Below, one piece after another: positions 6,727 through 13,806 of a DNA stretch of 13,806 nucleotides. The translations under genes were made by a program, and so were the position numbers. The stretch lies in assembly GCA_034435015.1 (NCBI GenBank), contig DAOTYH010000100.1:1-13806 (forward strand), written 5' to 3'. Position 1 is the first letter of the stretch; each line of letters starts with the position of its first letter. The DNA is from DAOTYH01 sp034435015 (lineage in GTDB: Bacteria > Chloroflexota > Anaerolineae > Aggregatilineales > UBA3940). Below the pieces are notes generated by a model. That model did no database searches, was not told the origin of the DNA, and worked only from the letters and a program-made list of their open reading frames with translations.

Positions 6727-7530
6727 ATGACAGAGGAACATTGTGAGGGGACAACACAGGCGGACTACATCACCGTGACGCGCCGAGGGGCACAACCCGT
6801 CAGCGCCGAGGTGATCAGCGAGCGGCTGGTCTCGATCTTCGTCAACGGCCAGGAACTGGCAACGATCATGTGCTCACCCTGCCAGCAGGACATGCTGGCG
6901 CTGGGCTTCCTGGCCAACGAAGGGCTGATCGGCTCGCTGGATGAAGTCCGGGCGCTCCATGTGTGCCCCAGCGGCGCCTGCGTGGATGTCTGGCTGAACC
7001 GTGCCGACTTCAGCCCGCCGCGCCGTGCCATACTGACCTCCGGTTGCGGCGGGGGTGTCACGTTCGACGACCTGAGCGGGATGTTCGAACCCTTGCAGTC
7101 GGAGGTGCGCGTCAGTGCTGACCGCCTGTGGGCGCTGATGGATGCACTGGGGCAGGCCGCCGAACTCTACAGCCGGGCGCGGGGCGTTCACTCCTCCGCC
7201 CTGAGCGACGGGGAACGCCTGCTTCTGGTTGCGGAGGATGTCGGGCGGCACAACACGCTGGATAAACTGCGCGGGCTGGCTCTTCAGAGGAGCCTCGATC
7301 CCCGCGATCACATTCTGTTGACGACAGGCCGCATCAGCGCTGAGATGATCAGCAAGGCACGCCGGATGGGAGTGCCGGTCGTATGCTCACGCACCTCACC
7401 GACCGATCTGTCCGTCAGGCTGGCCCATGAATGGAACATCACGCTGGTCGGCTATCTGCGCCGCAACAGCATGAATCTGTATACACATCCCGTGCGTATT
7501 CTAAATCATGGTGGAGATGAGGGCATATAA
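6727..7530 (+). CDS. fdhD: Formate dehydrogenase accessory sulfurtransferase FdhD
   Basis: FdhD transfers sulfur from a cysteine desulfurase to the molybdenum or tungsten bis-MGD cofactor, which formate dehydrogenases need to be active. The 267-residue product shows the family core: MLALGFLANEGLI near 55-67, the Cys loop TSGCGGGV with Cys107, DVGRHNTLDKL at 171-181, TGRISAEM at 200-207, and the C-terminal LVGYLRRNSMNLYTHPVRI. The loop has one Cys (CGGG) where E. coli FdhD has CGxCG; a separate CxxC is found at 49-52 (MCSPC). The ATG is chosen because the likely transcript start is near 6685; an upstream in-frame TTG at 6700 would add nine residues. No formate dehydrogenase gene lies in the window, so its client enzyme is encoded elsewhere. 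Confidence 0.93.
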   Translation: MTEEHCEGTTQADYITVTRRGAQPVSAEVISERLVSIFVNGQELATIMCSPCQQDMLALGFLANEGLIGSLDEVRALHVCPSGACVDVWLNRADFSPPRRAILTSGCGGGVTFDDLSGMFEPLQSEVRVSADRLWALMDALGQAAELYSRARGVHSSALSDGERLLLVAEDVGRHNTLDKLRGLALQRSLDPRDHILLTTGRISAEMISKARRMGVPVVCSRTSPTDLSVRLAHEWNITLVGYLRRNSMNLYTHPVRILNHGGDEGI

Positions 7531-7616
7531 TCAGCAAAAGATCAGAAGCCTGAGAAAGCCTTCCTGCCCGCCGTCTATGCCGTGTAGAGCCTCCCGTCGG
7601 ACCTTGTCCTCACTGC

Positions 7617-7670
7617 GGGGCGAGGCTTTGCGGGGCCTGCTCAAGGCGGATGCCTCACAAAGCCCGCCCC
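7617..7670 (+). terminator. GC-rich stem-loop after fdhD, probable terminator
   Basis: GGGGCGAGGCTTTG (7617-7630) pairs with CAAAGCCCGCCCC (7658-7670) apart from one bulged A, enclosing 27 bases that can form a smaller GGC/GCC hairpin. It is 86 bases past the fdhD stop and is followed by CTATTTGGCTTATTG, a loose T-rich tail. Another GCCTC at 7589-7593 could pair with GAGGC at 7622-7626 in competition with the main stem. Confidence 0.55.
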
Positions 7671-7674
7671 CTAT

Positions 7675-7702
7675 TTGGCTTATTGACTTTAACTGCTATG
7701 AT
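7675..7702 (+). promoter_or_regulatory. Putative extended -10 promoter of the small hypothetical gene
   Basis: TTGGCT (7675-7680) and TATGAT (7697-7702) are spaced by 16 bases, and TGC directly before the -10 makes an extended -10 (TGCTATGAT). The -10 matches at five of six positions. The start would be near 7709, giving a leader of about 75 bases before the ATG at 7785. Confidence 0.5.
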
Positions 7703-7784
7703 TAAGATGTGACTTAGACCGGTCGTCGTGGTGGATGGCCGGCAGGTATGCCCAGGTGATGGCCTGTCTAGAAGGATGGCAGAG

Positions 7785-8342
7785 ATGACCAAGATCAACG
7801 ATTACATCTGGCATCTTCCTCATGCCCCTGAGGCGGGTGATCCCCCTTCTGTGGGAGCGCTTCAGCAAAACTTCAACCTTCCTATTGTAGACATTCTGGA
7901 GGGGCCGCTCTCCGGCCTGGGATACGAACTCAAGAGCAACGATGTGGTCGTGCGTCTGGACGACCGCCTTGACCGCACCTTTGATACTTACTACGCCAAT
8001 GTGCGCTTCATCCGCCGCCTGCAATACGATGTCATCACACGCGTTCACTTCGAGCACGCCGAGTGGGCCAACTTCCTTCCCAACGCTGATCAGCACCGCT
8101 ATTTCATCAACTTAGACCGCTTCCGTGTGGTTGACCCCGTCACGCAGGTCGCTGTTCCAGCGTGGCCGGGCCGCCTGCATACGCGGATGTCAAACCGGCC
8201 CGGCGATGTCCTGCATCACAGCGGCGAAGATCAAATTTGGATGTATACTTCTGCATCAGAGCTGGAACGACAGCTAGCCCTCTTCCTCGATAAGTTCATC
8301 CGTTTGGCCATCCCTTGGCTGGAGGACGCAGCCAGCATGTAA
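7785..8342 (+). CDS. Hypothetical protein, 185 residues
   Basis: I do not recognise the family. The frame has its own promoter, and GAAGGA lies 8 bases upstream of the ATG at 7785; in-frame upstream starts at 7776 (ATG) and 7728 (GTG) lack such a site. The product has no signal peptide, membrane span or Cys, so it should be a soluble cytoplasmic protein. It is rich in aromatic residues, Arg, His and Asp. Visible stretches include a central RTFDTYYANVRFIRRLQYD followed by FEHAEWANFLP, a HHSGEDQIWMYTS segment near 146-158, and an amphipathic C-terminal helix (ELERQLALFLDKFIRLAIPW). Codon use matches its neighbours. It stands alone between fdhD and the surface protein gene, so the context gives no role. 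Confidence 0.8.
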   Translation: MTKINDYIWHLPHAPEAGDPPSVGALQQNFNLPIVDILEGPLSGLGYELKSNDVVVRLDDRLDRTFDTYYANVRFIRRLQYDVITRVHFEHAEWANFLPNADQHRYFINLDRFRVVDPVTQVAVPAWPGRLHTRMSNRPGDVLHHSGEDQIWMYTSASELERQLALFLDKFIRLAIPWLEDAASM

Positions 8343-8421
8343 AAACAACCCGCCTATGATCAGGGCCAGTCTCCAACGAAGTGTGAGGATAGAGAGACGT
8401 TCATAGGGGCACATTACCCCA

Positions 8422-8450
8422 TTGACACAGGACAGATCAGCACTGATACT
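8422..8450 (+). promoter_or_regulatory. Promoter of the large surface protein gene
   Basis: A perfect -35 TTGACA (8422-8427) is followed at 17 bases by GATACT (8445-8450), a four-of-six -10. The transcript would start near 8457, with a leader of about 44 bases and AAGGA (8490-8494) 6 bases before the ATG. The -35 and spacing are consensus-like, which suggests constitutive sigma-70-type expression. Confidence 0.7.
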
Positions 8451-8500
8451 GTATTGTGTTAATGAGGCAGTATTCTGCTTGTAGAAAGTAAGGAACTATT

Positions 8501-11500
8501 ATGCCCCCTCCATTCCGCCCTGTAGCAGTCCGGGCAGTCCTGCTGATCCTGTTGCTGGCCCTGCCTGCCCTGTCAGCGCCAGCCGCCCCGGTCAGCGCGG
8601 CCCCTGCACGAGCCGCTGTGGCCACCCTTCAGATTGTGGACGCCCCCTCCGAAGTGCTGGTCGGCCAGAGCTTCAACTTCACCCTCCGCTTTGACAACAA
8701 CTCCGGCGAAACAGGCTACGGCCCCTTTGTGGACATCTTCCTGCCCACCGGCCTGACTTTTGCCTCTGCCACCATGTTCGACGGCGCCCTGTCTCTGACG
8801 CCGGTGGCGGGTTCGCCCTTCGGCAACAACACCCGCCACCCGCTGTTTGTAGACATCACCAGCCCGCCCAGCGCCCCCCTCGGACAGTTGATCACCATTC
8901 CGGCGCCGGGCGGCGGCGTGACCGTCCTGCGCCTGCCCTATGGCAGTTTCACCAATGATCAGCCGCCGGTAGACATTAACATCCGCGTCAACATGTCCCC
9001 CGCGGCGGTGGTCGGCTCGCCGTTGACCATCCGGGCACGCGGCGGCTTCCAGTACGGCAGTACACCCCTCGATGACTGGTGCTGCGGCATTGATCCGCCG
9101 GTTGTGGACCCCCCTGCCTCCGGCAATGTCACCACATGGACCAAGTACACCGCTGACATCACCCCGACGCTGATGGTGCTGACCAAGACCAACAACGCAC
9201 CGGACAGCGAGACCGTTACCGGCCCGAACTTCAAGCGCCAGTATACCATCAGCGTAGATGTGGCCAACGGCAGGACAGTTGACCAGCTTACCATCACAGA
9301 CAACCTGCCCGACAACATTCAGTTTGTGCGGGTCGTGTCGGCCTCATCGGGGGTGACGACCACCATGCCGGATACCACCCAGCCCGGCGACCCGACCGAT
9401 ACGCTGGTGCATAACTTCGGCCTCGTGACGGGCGGCCCCGGCACCAACGATGCTTTTATCACCATTGAGTTCTTTGTCCCCCATCTCCTTCGGGATGGGG
9501 TCACGCCGATCATCGCGCCTGACACGGGCGCCTCAGTGACTTCCAACAACACTGTGACCTCCAACGGCTTCTGGGACCCGGCGGGCGGCACGAACTACAC
9601 CACGCCTGTTTCGGGGAGCTGTCCGGGCGGCTGTCCGGGCGGGGTCGTCACTGACCGCTCTATCGCGCTCCAGAAGGGCGTGACCAACCTCATTGACGCG
9701 CCGCCCGCAGGCAACACGCCCGGCGACACGCTGGAATACCGCCTTGATTTTCAGGTCTCGGACTTCTTTGCCTTTGATAACCTGATCATCACCGACACGC
9801 TCGGCGACGGGCAGTCTTTTGACGGGAGCTTTATCCCCACGCTGGAGATTCATGAGCAGGGCCTTTCGTCCGGCCCCAGCCCCATGAGTCCGGCCAACCG
9901 TCCGCCGGTTGCGCCCGTCCGCAACCCTGACGGCACAACCACGCTGGTCTTCAACATCTCCGGTGAGATGCTGGCACGCGGCTGGGATGCCCAGCTTCGG
10001 GGCGGCTGTGTCAACGATCCGCCCGCCCCGATTAACCCCCTCTGCTCAACCGGCGCTTCAGCGACCGGCGGACTGGGCGGCGCAACCGGCACGATCGTCT
10101 TCCGCGCTGTCATAGACGAGACCTACCAGACCACCACCGCCCCGCCTGACTTTGACTCCTCCGTTGATCAGGCCGATGTGGTCAACAACGAGGCCGTCAT
10201 CTCAGGCCGCCTGATTGACCTGACCACGCTCAGCCCCTACGGCCCGCCCGATGTCATCGTCACCGATGGAGACAGCACCACTACCCAGATGATCGTGGGC
10301 ACACTCCAGAAGACCATCTACGCCTGGAGCACCGACGGCGGCGCGACCTTCAACTACACCTCCTCGACGCCGCTTCCCAGCCGGCTGTCCCCCGGCGATA
10401 TCGTGACCTACCGCCTGCGGTACACCCTCCCCTCCACCGACACAGAGCGCTTCCGTCTGGACGATTACCTGCCCCTGCCGGTCTTTAACGCCGGCGAGAT
10501 CACAACCTACGATAACATCCCGCCCACCTCAGATGCGCCGCAGCCCGGCCACTTCCGGCGCGGGCCGGATGACACCTTTGTAGCAACAGCCGGCCTGATC
10601 CCAACACTGACTGCCCCTAACCCGCCATGGGCTGTGCCGCCCTGGCCCGCTAATCCGGACTCAGCAGGGGGGCGCGTTACCTTCTATTACGGCACGTTTG
10701 ACGGCGGTGCCACGACCCCCTCAGTGGCTGACCTGCTGTTCAGCGTCACCATCCGCGATGACCCCTTCGCTGACGGGCTGTTGCTGACCAATCAGGCCAC
10801 TGCCACCGAGAGCGACTCGTTCGGCGGGACGGTCTCGTCCAACTCGATTGCCCAATTCACACTCGGTGAGCCGGCTCTGCGCACAGAGAAGGCGATTGTC
10901 TGGACGAACAACGCGGCGCCGGTCTGGTCTAATCCGGCCAGCGGGCCGTCTCCGGCTTTCCTGCCCCCCGCCAGCTCGCCGCGCTGGCCGGGGACGATCA
11001 CCAATCTGATCAATACCAACATCAGCAACATTGACGCGGGCAACATCGTCACCTTTGCCATCTTCATCCAGAATACCGGCTCCAGCCCCAAAGGCGCCTT
11101 TGACATCCGCCTGGCCGATATTCTGATGCCCCAGTTTCAGATACCCGCTACACCCGAAGGCCTGAATCTCCAGGTCGCCTACGCTGACGGCACGCTGATC
11201 GGCCACTACGACCCAGTCGGAGCGCCCGACGACATCGGCTGGCGCGGCTTGGGCGGCGGCCCGGATAGCACAGATGACACCGCCGACGACATCTTTGGCA
11301 ACGGCATCGAGCTGGTTGACCCCGGCCCGGCCAACCCCAATTACGGGATCGGCATATGCCAGCACGCCGGCGCTCCGTCCGGCCGCAACCTGATTGTCGT
11401 GACCTATGACTTGCAGGTTCGGCCCGGTGTGACGCCCAACCAGCCGATCACCAATACCAGCCTGCTGTTCAACTACTCGAACGGCGAGGGCGGGCCGGAC

Positions 11501-13806
11501 TTCACCGGAGCCGATTACCCGCGCGGCGACCCGCGCTTCCCCGGCGCTAACCCCACCTCGACTTCGACGGTGACCATCCGCGCCAACCCGGCAGGCAAGA
11601 CTCATGACATCGGCACACTGGAGATCGGCGCTGTCTACACCCAGACAATCGGCGTCCGCATCCCCGCCAACACCAACGTCCTGCCGCGCATCAATCCGCC
11701 TGCCTGGCAGGTCAACCCCGGCTACCCCAGGCCGCCCACCTATCCGCCGGCAGGGCCGCACGTCTACCTGACCGACCGCCTGACGCTCAACGGGGCGCGT
11801 TACATTCAGGGCAGTGAGACCTACCTCTCCCCCGCCGCGCTGGGGCAACCCAACTGCACCGGCACAGATCTGAACGATCCGGCCTTTGCGGCCCAGATTT
11901 TGACCTTCTTCAACAACCGGACGGACGGCGAAACGGCCATCTGGGCCTTCCCGCCCATTGACAACTTCACCGGCCAAGACCCCCTCAACCCGACCGACTG
12001 CTACTTTGCTGTCACCATTCAGGTTCGGATCGAGGATGTGGACATCGGGCCGGGGTCCCAGGCGGATGGCCGTTACTGGCTGCCGCCGACCAGCGGCGCA
12101 GTCAACCTGACCGATCAGGCCAACTTCCTGTACAGCGACGGGACAACCGACCGCCAGTTCCCCCAGCAGACGGATACCGTGCAGGTCGTCGAGCCGGTTA
12201 TGACGGCGGCCAAGACCCTGCTGGGCATCTTCGAAGGGCCGACGCCTCCCGCCAACAGCGTGCTGGGGACGCCGCGGACCGGCCCAGCCCAACGGCTGGA
12301 CACGGTACGCTGGTCGGTGGTGCTGACTAACCAGACCGCCGCCCCTTATCGCAGTAGCGCGACGGCCTATGAAGTCAGCTTCTACGACACACTGCCGCTT
12401 CACGTAGCCTACGTGCCGGGTTCGGCCTTCGTTGACCTGAACAATAACGGCACACAGGACACCGGCGAAGACCTCGTCACCCCGATCATCACCGGCGACG
12501 CGACGACCACGCCGCAGGAGCTGGTCTTTGCCCTGCCCTCCGCCTATGAGGATATTCCGGCCACATCGCCGGTACCCTCTTCGGTGACGGTGGTCTATCA
12601 GGCGCAGGTGCTGGCCTCCCTGCCGCTCTCACCTCACCCAATTGACGGATACATCCGGCGCAACACCGCCGATGTCAACTGGTCAACCATGGACGGCAGT
12701 CAGCCCAACGAGCGCGTGTTCGACAACCGTTATGATGAGGGCGGTGTCTTCTACAGCCTGACACGCGGGGACGGCAACGGCGACCGTGCCGTCAGCCAGT
12801 TCACTGTAGTCGGCCTGTCGTTTGCAAAGACCTTCATGCCGCCGGCTGTGCCGCATCAACCGCCCGGCAATGTCTCCACTCTGCGTTTCACCATCACCAA
12901 CCCGAACACTATCCCGCTCACCGGCACAGCCTTCGCCGATACACTGCCCAACGGACTGACCTTTGCCACGCCGGCCAACCTGATCGTCAACGCGGTCGGG
13001 GCTAACTGCGTCGGCGGGACTGTCACCGCGCCGGACGGCGGCACTCTGCTGACGGTCAGCGGCCTGACCGTCCTGCCGGGCAACTGTGTGATTGATGTAG
13101 ATGTGACCACTGACATCCCCGGCGTCTATACCAATACCACAACCCCCATCATGACCAACGAGACCGGTCTGGGGGATTCAGCCTCTGCCGTCCTGGTAGT
13201 AGCTGACACGCTGGCCATGCATAAAGAGCTTGCGCCTTCACCCCTGCCGCCGGGACAGGTCGCCACGCTGACCTTCACGCTGGTCAACGGCAACGTCTCG
13301 CCGCCGTATGACATGGTGGATGTGGAGTTCTTCGAGTTCCTGCCTCTTGGCTCACCGGCTGGCCGGATGGCGGTTGCGCCTAATCCCAATGCCAGCACGT
13401 CAGGGTGCGGCCCGACCGCCGTCTGGAATCCACAGCCGGGGGACATCAGCCTGACCTTCCGGGGCGGCCAGATTCCGGCAGGCGGCGTGTGCGTTGTGCG
13501 GGTAGATGTGACCGCCAGTGAGAACGCTACCTACGTCAACCTCCTTGACCCCGGCAACAACGCCGCGCTGGTAGGCGGCCCTCTGGACGGCACGGTCGTC
13601 AGCGGCGACAGCCTTGCTAACCTCGATGGGGCCTTTGCCGCCGGCTACACGCTCCAGACCATCCCGTCCGACACGATGGTCTTCGGCGGCACGCTGGTCG
13701 GCCCCGGCACACGTCAGAGAGGGGTGGCCAGCAACGCCTCAACGCTGATTGCGCTGGCAACCCCGGTCAGGCCGTCCGCCGCCCCTGCCGCAGAGCTTCC
13801 CACCCC
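8501..13806 (+). CDS. Very large secreted DUF11-type repeat protein (3' end beyond window)
   Basis: The frame runs from the ATG at 8501 to the window end with no stop: at least 1768 residues. AAGGA at 8490-8494 and a promoter at 8422 support the start. Residues 1-33 form a Sec signal peptide: Arg-containing start, hydrophobic core VLLILLLALPAL at 13-24, and AxA-like cleavage sites after Ala26 or Ala33. There is no lipobox. Residues 44-215 form an Ig-like N-terminal domain (DIFLPTGLTF at 78-87) without lysine. From about 225 on there are eight DUF11-like beta-sandwich repeats, each with a start Lys, a D-x-LP strand (ITDNLPD at 265-271, FYDTLPL at 1294-1300, FADTLPN at 1478-1484) and an Asn near the end. 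The seventh (FAKTFMPP to ADTLPNGLTF) is the most canonical. Such proteins are surface stalks, S-layer-associated proteins or adhesins. The anchor must lie past the window end; the last residues are Ala/Pro rich. Cys are few. Confidence 0.93.
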   Translation, partial: MPPPFRPVAVRAVLLILLLALPALSAPAAPVSAAPARAAVATLQIVDAPSEVLVGQSFNFTLRFDNNSGETGYGPFVDIFLPTGLTFASATMFDGALSLTPVAGSPFGNNTRHPLFVDITSPPSAPLGQLITIPAPGGGVTVLRLPYGSFTNDQPPVDINIRVNMSPAAVVGSPLTIRARGGFQYGSTPLDDWCCGIDPPVVDPPASGNVTTWTKYTADITPTLMVLTKTNNAPDSETVTGPNFKRQYTISVDVANGRTVDQLTITDNLPDNIQFVRVVSASSGVTTTMPDTTQPGDPTDTLVHNFGLVTGGPGTNDAFITIEFFVPHLLRDGVTPIIAPDTGASVTSNNTVTSNGFWDPAGGTNYTTPVSGSCPGGCPGGVVTDRSIALQKGVTNLIDAPPAGNTPGDTLEYRLDFQVSDFFAFDNLIITDTLGDGQSFDGSFIPTLEIHEQGLSSGPSPMSPANRPPVAPVRNPDGTTTLVFNISGEMLARGWDAQLRGGCVNDPPAPINPLCSTGASATGGLGGATGTIVFRAVIDETYQTTTAPPDFDSSVDQADVVNNEAVISGRLIDLTTLSPYGPPDVIVTDGDSTTTQMIVGTLQKTIYAWSTDGGATFNYTSSTPLPSRLSPGDIVTYRLRYTLPSTDTERFRLDDYLPLPVFNAGEITTYDNIPPTSDAPQPGHFRRGPDDTFVATAGLIPTLTAPNPPWAVPPWPANPDSAGGRVTFYYGTFDGGATTPSVADLLFSVTIRDDPFADGLLLTNQATATESDSFGGTVSSNSIAQFTLGEPALRTEKAIVWTNNAAPVWSNPASGPSPAFLPPASSPRWPGTITNLINTNISNIDAGNIVTFAIFIQNTGSSPKGAFDIRLADILMPQFQIPATPEGLNLQVAYADGTLIGHYDPVGAPDDIGWRGLGGGPDSTDDTADDIFGNGIELVDPGPANPNYGIGICQHAGAPSGRNLIVVTYDLQVRPGVTPNQPITNTSLLFNYSNGEGGPDFTGADYPRGDPRFPGANPTSTSTVTIRANPAGKTHDIGTLEIGAVYTQTIGVRIPANTNVLPRINPPAWQVNPGYPRPPTYPPAGPHVYLTDRLTLNGARYIQGSETYLSPAALGQPNCTGTDLNDPAFAAQILTFFNNRTDGETAIWAFPPIDNFTGQDPLNPTDCYFAVTIQVRIEDVDIGPGSQADGRYWLPPTSGAVNLTDQANFLYSDGTTDRQFPQQTDTVQVVEPVMTAAKTLLGIFEGPTPPANSVLGTPRTGPAQRLDTVRWSVVLTNQTAAPYRSSATAYEVSFYDTLPLHVAYVPGSAFVDLNNNGTQDTGEDLVTPIITGDATTTPQELVFALPSAYEDIPATSPVPSSVTVVYQAQVLASLPLSPHPIDGYIRRNTADVNWSTMDGSQPNERVFDNRYDEGGVFYSLTRGDGNGDRAVSQFTVVGLSFAKTFMPPAVPHQPPGNVSTLRFTITNPNTIPLTGTAFADTLPNGLTFATPANLIVNAVGANCVGGTVTAPDGGTLLTVSGLTVLPGNCVIDVDVTTDIPGVYTNTTTPIMTNETGLGDSASAVLVVADTLAMHKELAPSPLPPGQVATLTFTLVNGNVSPPYDMVDVEFFEFLPLGSPAGRMAVAPNPNASTSGCGPTAVWNPQPGDISLTFRGGQIPAGGVCVVRVDVTASENATYVNLLDPGNNAALVGGPLDGTVVSGDSLANLDGAFAAGYTLQTIPSDTMVFGGTLVGPGTRQRGVASNASTLIALATPVRPSAAPAAELPT
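9185..13540 (+). repeat. Eight diverged Ig-like repeats with a Lys / Asp(Glu) / Asn triad
   Basis: The span runs from the first triad Lys codon to the last triad Asn codon. Triad residues per repeat (protein numbering from the ATG at 8501): 1) K229, D267, N349/350; 2) K392, D432, N562/563; 3) K604, D655, N764; 4) K797, D873, N985; 5) K1033, D1092, D1205 in the Asn place; 6) K1238, D1296, N1388; 7) K1443, D1480, N1545; 8) K1575, E1612, N1680. The Lys-Asp distance is 37-40 residues in repeats 1, 2, 7 and 8 and 51-76 in repeats 3-6, where loops are inserted. The repeats are too diverged at DNA level to be seen as nucleotide repeats, so they are old duplications. Repeat boundaries are my own alignment by eye. 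Confidence 0.75.
9619..9642 (+). repeat. 12-bp exact tandem duplication coding CPGGCPGG
   Basis: CTGTCCGGGCGG occurs twice in a row at 9619-9630 and 9631-9642. In frame it gives Cys374-Pro-Gly-Gly-Cys378-Pro-Gly-Gly, in the linker between repeats 1 and 2 of the surface protein. It adds a pair of Cys four residues apart to a Cys-poor protein. Confidence 0.85.

Noticed and set aside
7683..7702. TTGACT and TATGAT as a -35/-10 pair
   Set aside because: They are only 8 bases apart; TTGGCT at 7675 with an extended -10 fits far better.
7508..7705. Small plus-strand frame of 65 codons after fdhD
   Set aside because: It overlaps the fdhD end and runs through the stem-loop and promoter region, with no ribosome binding site and no recognisable content.
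8353..8407. CCTATGA / TCATAGG inverted repeat after the hypothetical gene
   Set aside because: The 7-bp arms are 41 bases apart and there is no T tract; this is likely chance and not a terminator.
10721..12403. 560-codon open frame on the minus strand
   Set aside because: It lies antisense inside the surface protein gene, whose plus frame is open with repeat structure, signal peptide and promoter. The minus product is Arg/Val/Gly-rich with no motif, as expected for an antisense shadow in GC-rich DNA.
1..13806. Defence system, prophage, integrative element or CRISPR array
   Set aside because: No integrase, transposase, nuclease, phage gene, regular short repeat array or attachment-site duplication is visible; apart from the surface protein and one hypothetical gene, the content is housekeeping.

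Overview
The window is GC-rich and densely coded. It looks like a chromosomal segment of a Chloroflexota bacterium, probably Anaerolineae-like. That assignment is an inference. It rests on the (A)ATEAP-repeat linker behind the lipobox of PstS, a style common in Chloroflexota solute-binding lipoproteins, the very large DUF11-type surface protein, and the mix of GTG/ATG starts with good AGGAG-type ribosome binding sites. No rRNA, tRNA, CRISPR array or insertion sequence was seen.

Layout. (1) 1-182: the last 45 codons of a plus-strand protein and its rho-independent terminator. (2) 181-1479, minus strand: a SAM-binding spermidine-synthase/methyltransferase-like gene followed by dtd (D-aminoacyl-tRNA deacylase). 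(3) 1480-1631: a divergent control region. It holds four exactly 11-bp-spaced TTAA-type repeats (a Pho box) beside a -10 box for pstS, and a TATAAT for the minus-strand pair. (4) 1632-6515: a complete high-affinity phosphate operon pstS-pstC-pstA-pstB-phoU. Perfect stem-loops follow pstS and pstB, and a terminator follows phoU. (5) 6651-7530: fdhD with its own promoter. (6) 7675-8342: a small unrecognised protein with its own promoter. (7) 8422-13806: a promoter and a secreted protein of at least 1768 residues, still open at the window end, built from DUF11-like Ig-fold repeats.

How the genes work together. PstS captures phosphate outside the membrane, PstC/PstA form the channel and PstB hydrolyses ATP. 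PhoU couples transport to Pho signalling. The Pho box is the expected site for the phosphate response regulator, although no phoB/phoR-type gene lies in the window. The intra-operon stem-loops probably keep PstS in excess over the membrane parts and separate PhoU dosage from PstB. The Pho box overlaps the -35 region of the methyltransferase/dtd promoter, so that pair may also respond to phosphate.

The most striking feature is the surface protein. In 1768 residues it has only 11 lysines. Eight of these sit at the start of eight successive repeats, each followed by an Asp/Glu in a (T/A)D-x-LP-type strand and an Asn (once Asp) near the repeat end. This is the residue pattern expected for intramolecular Lys-Asn isopeptide crosslinks, so the protein may be a covalently stabilised stalk or adhesin. 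This is inference from sequence and has not been tested.
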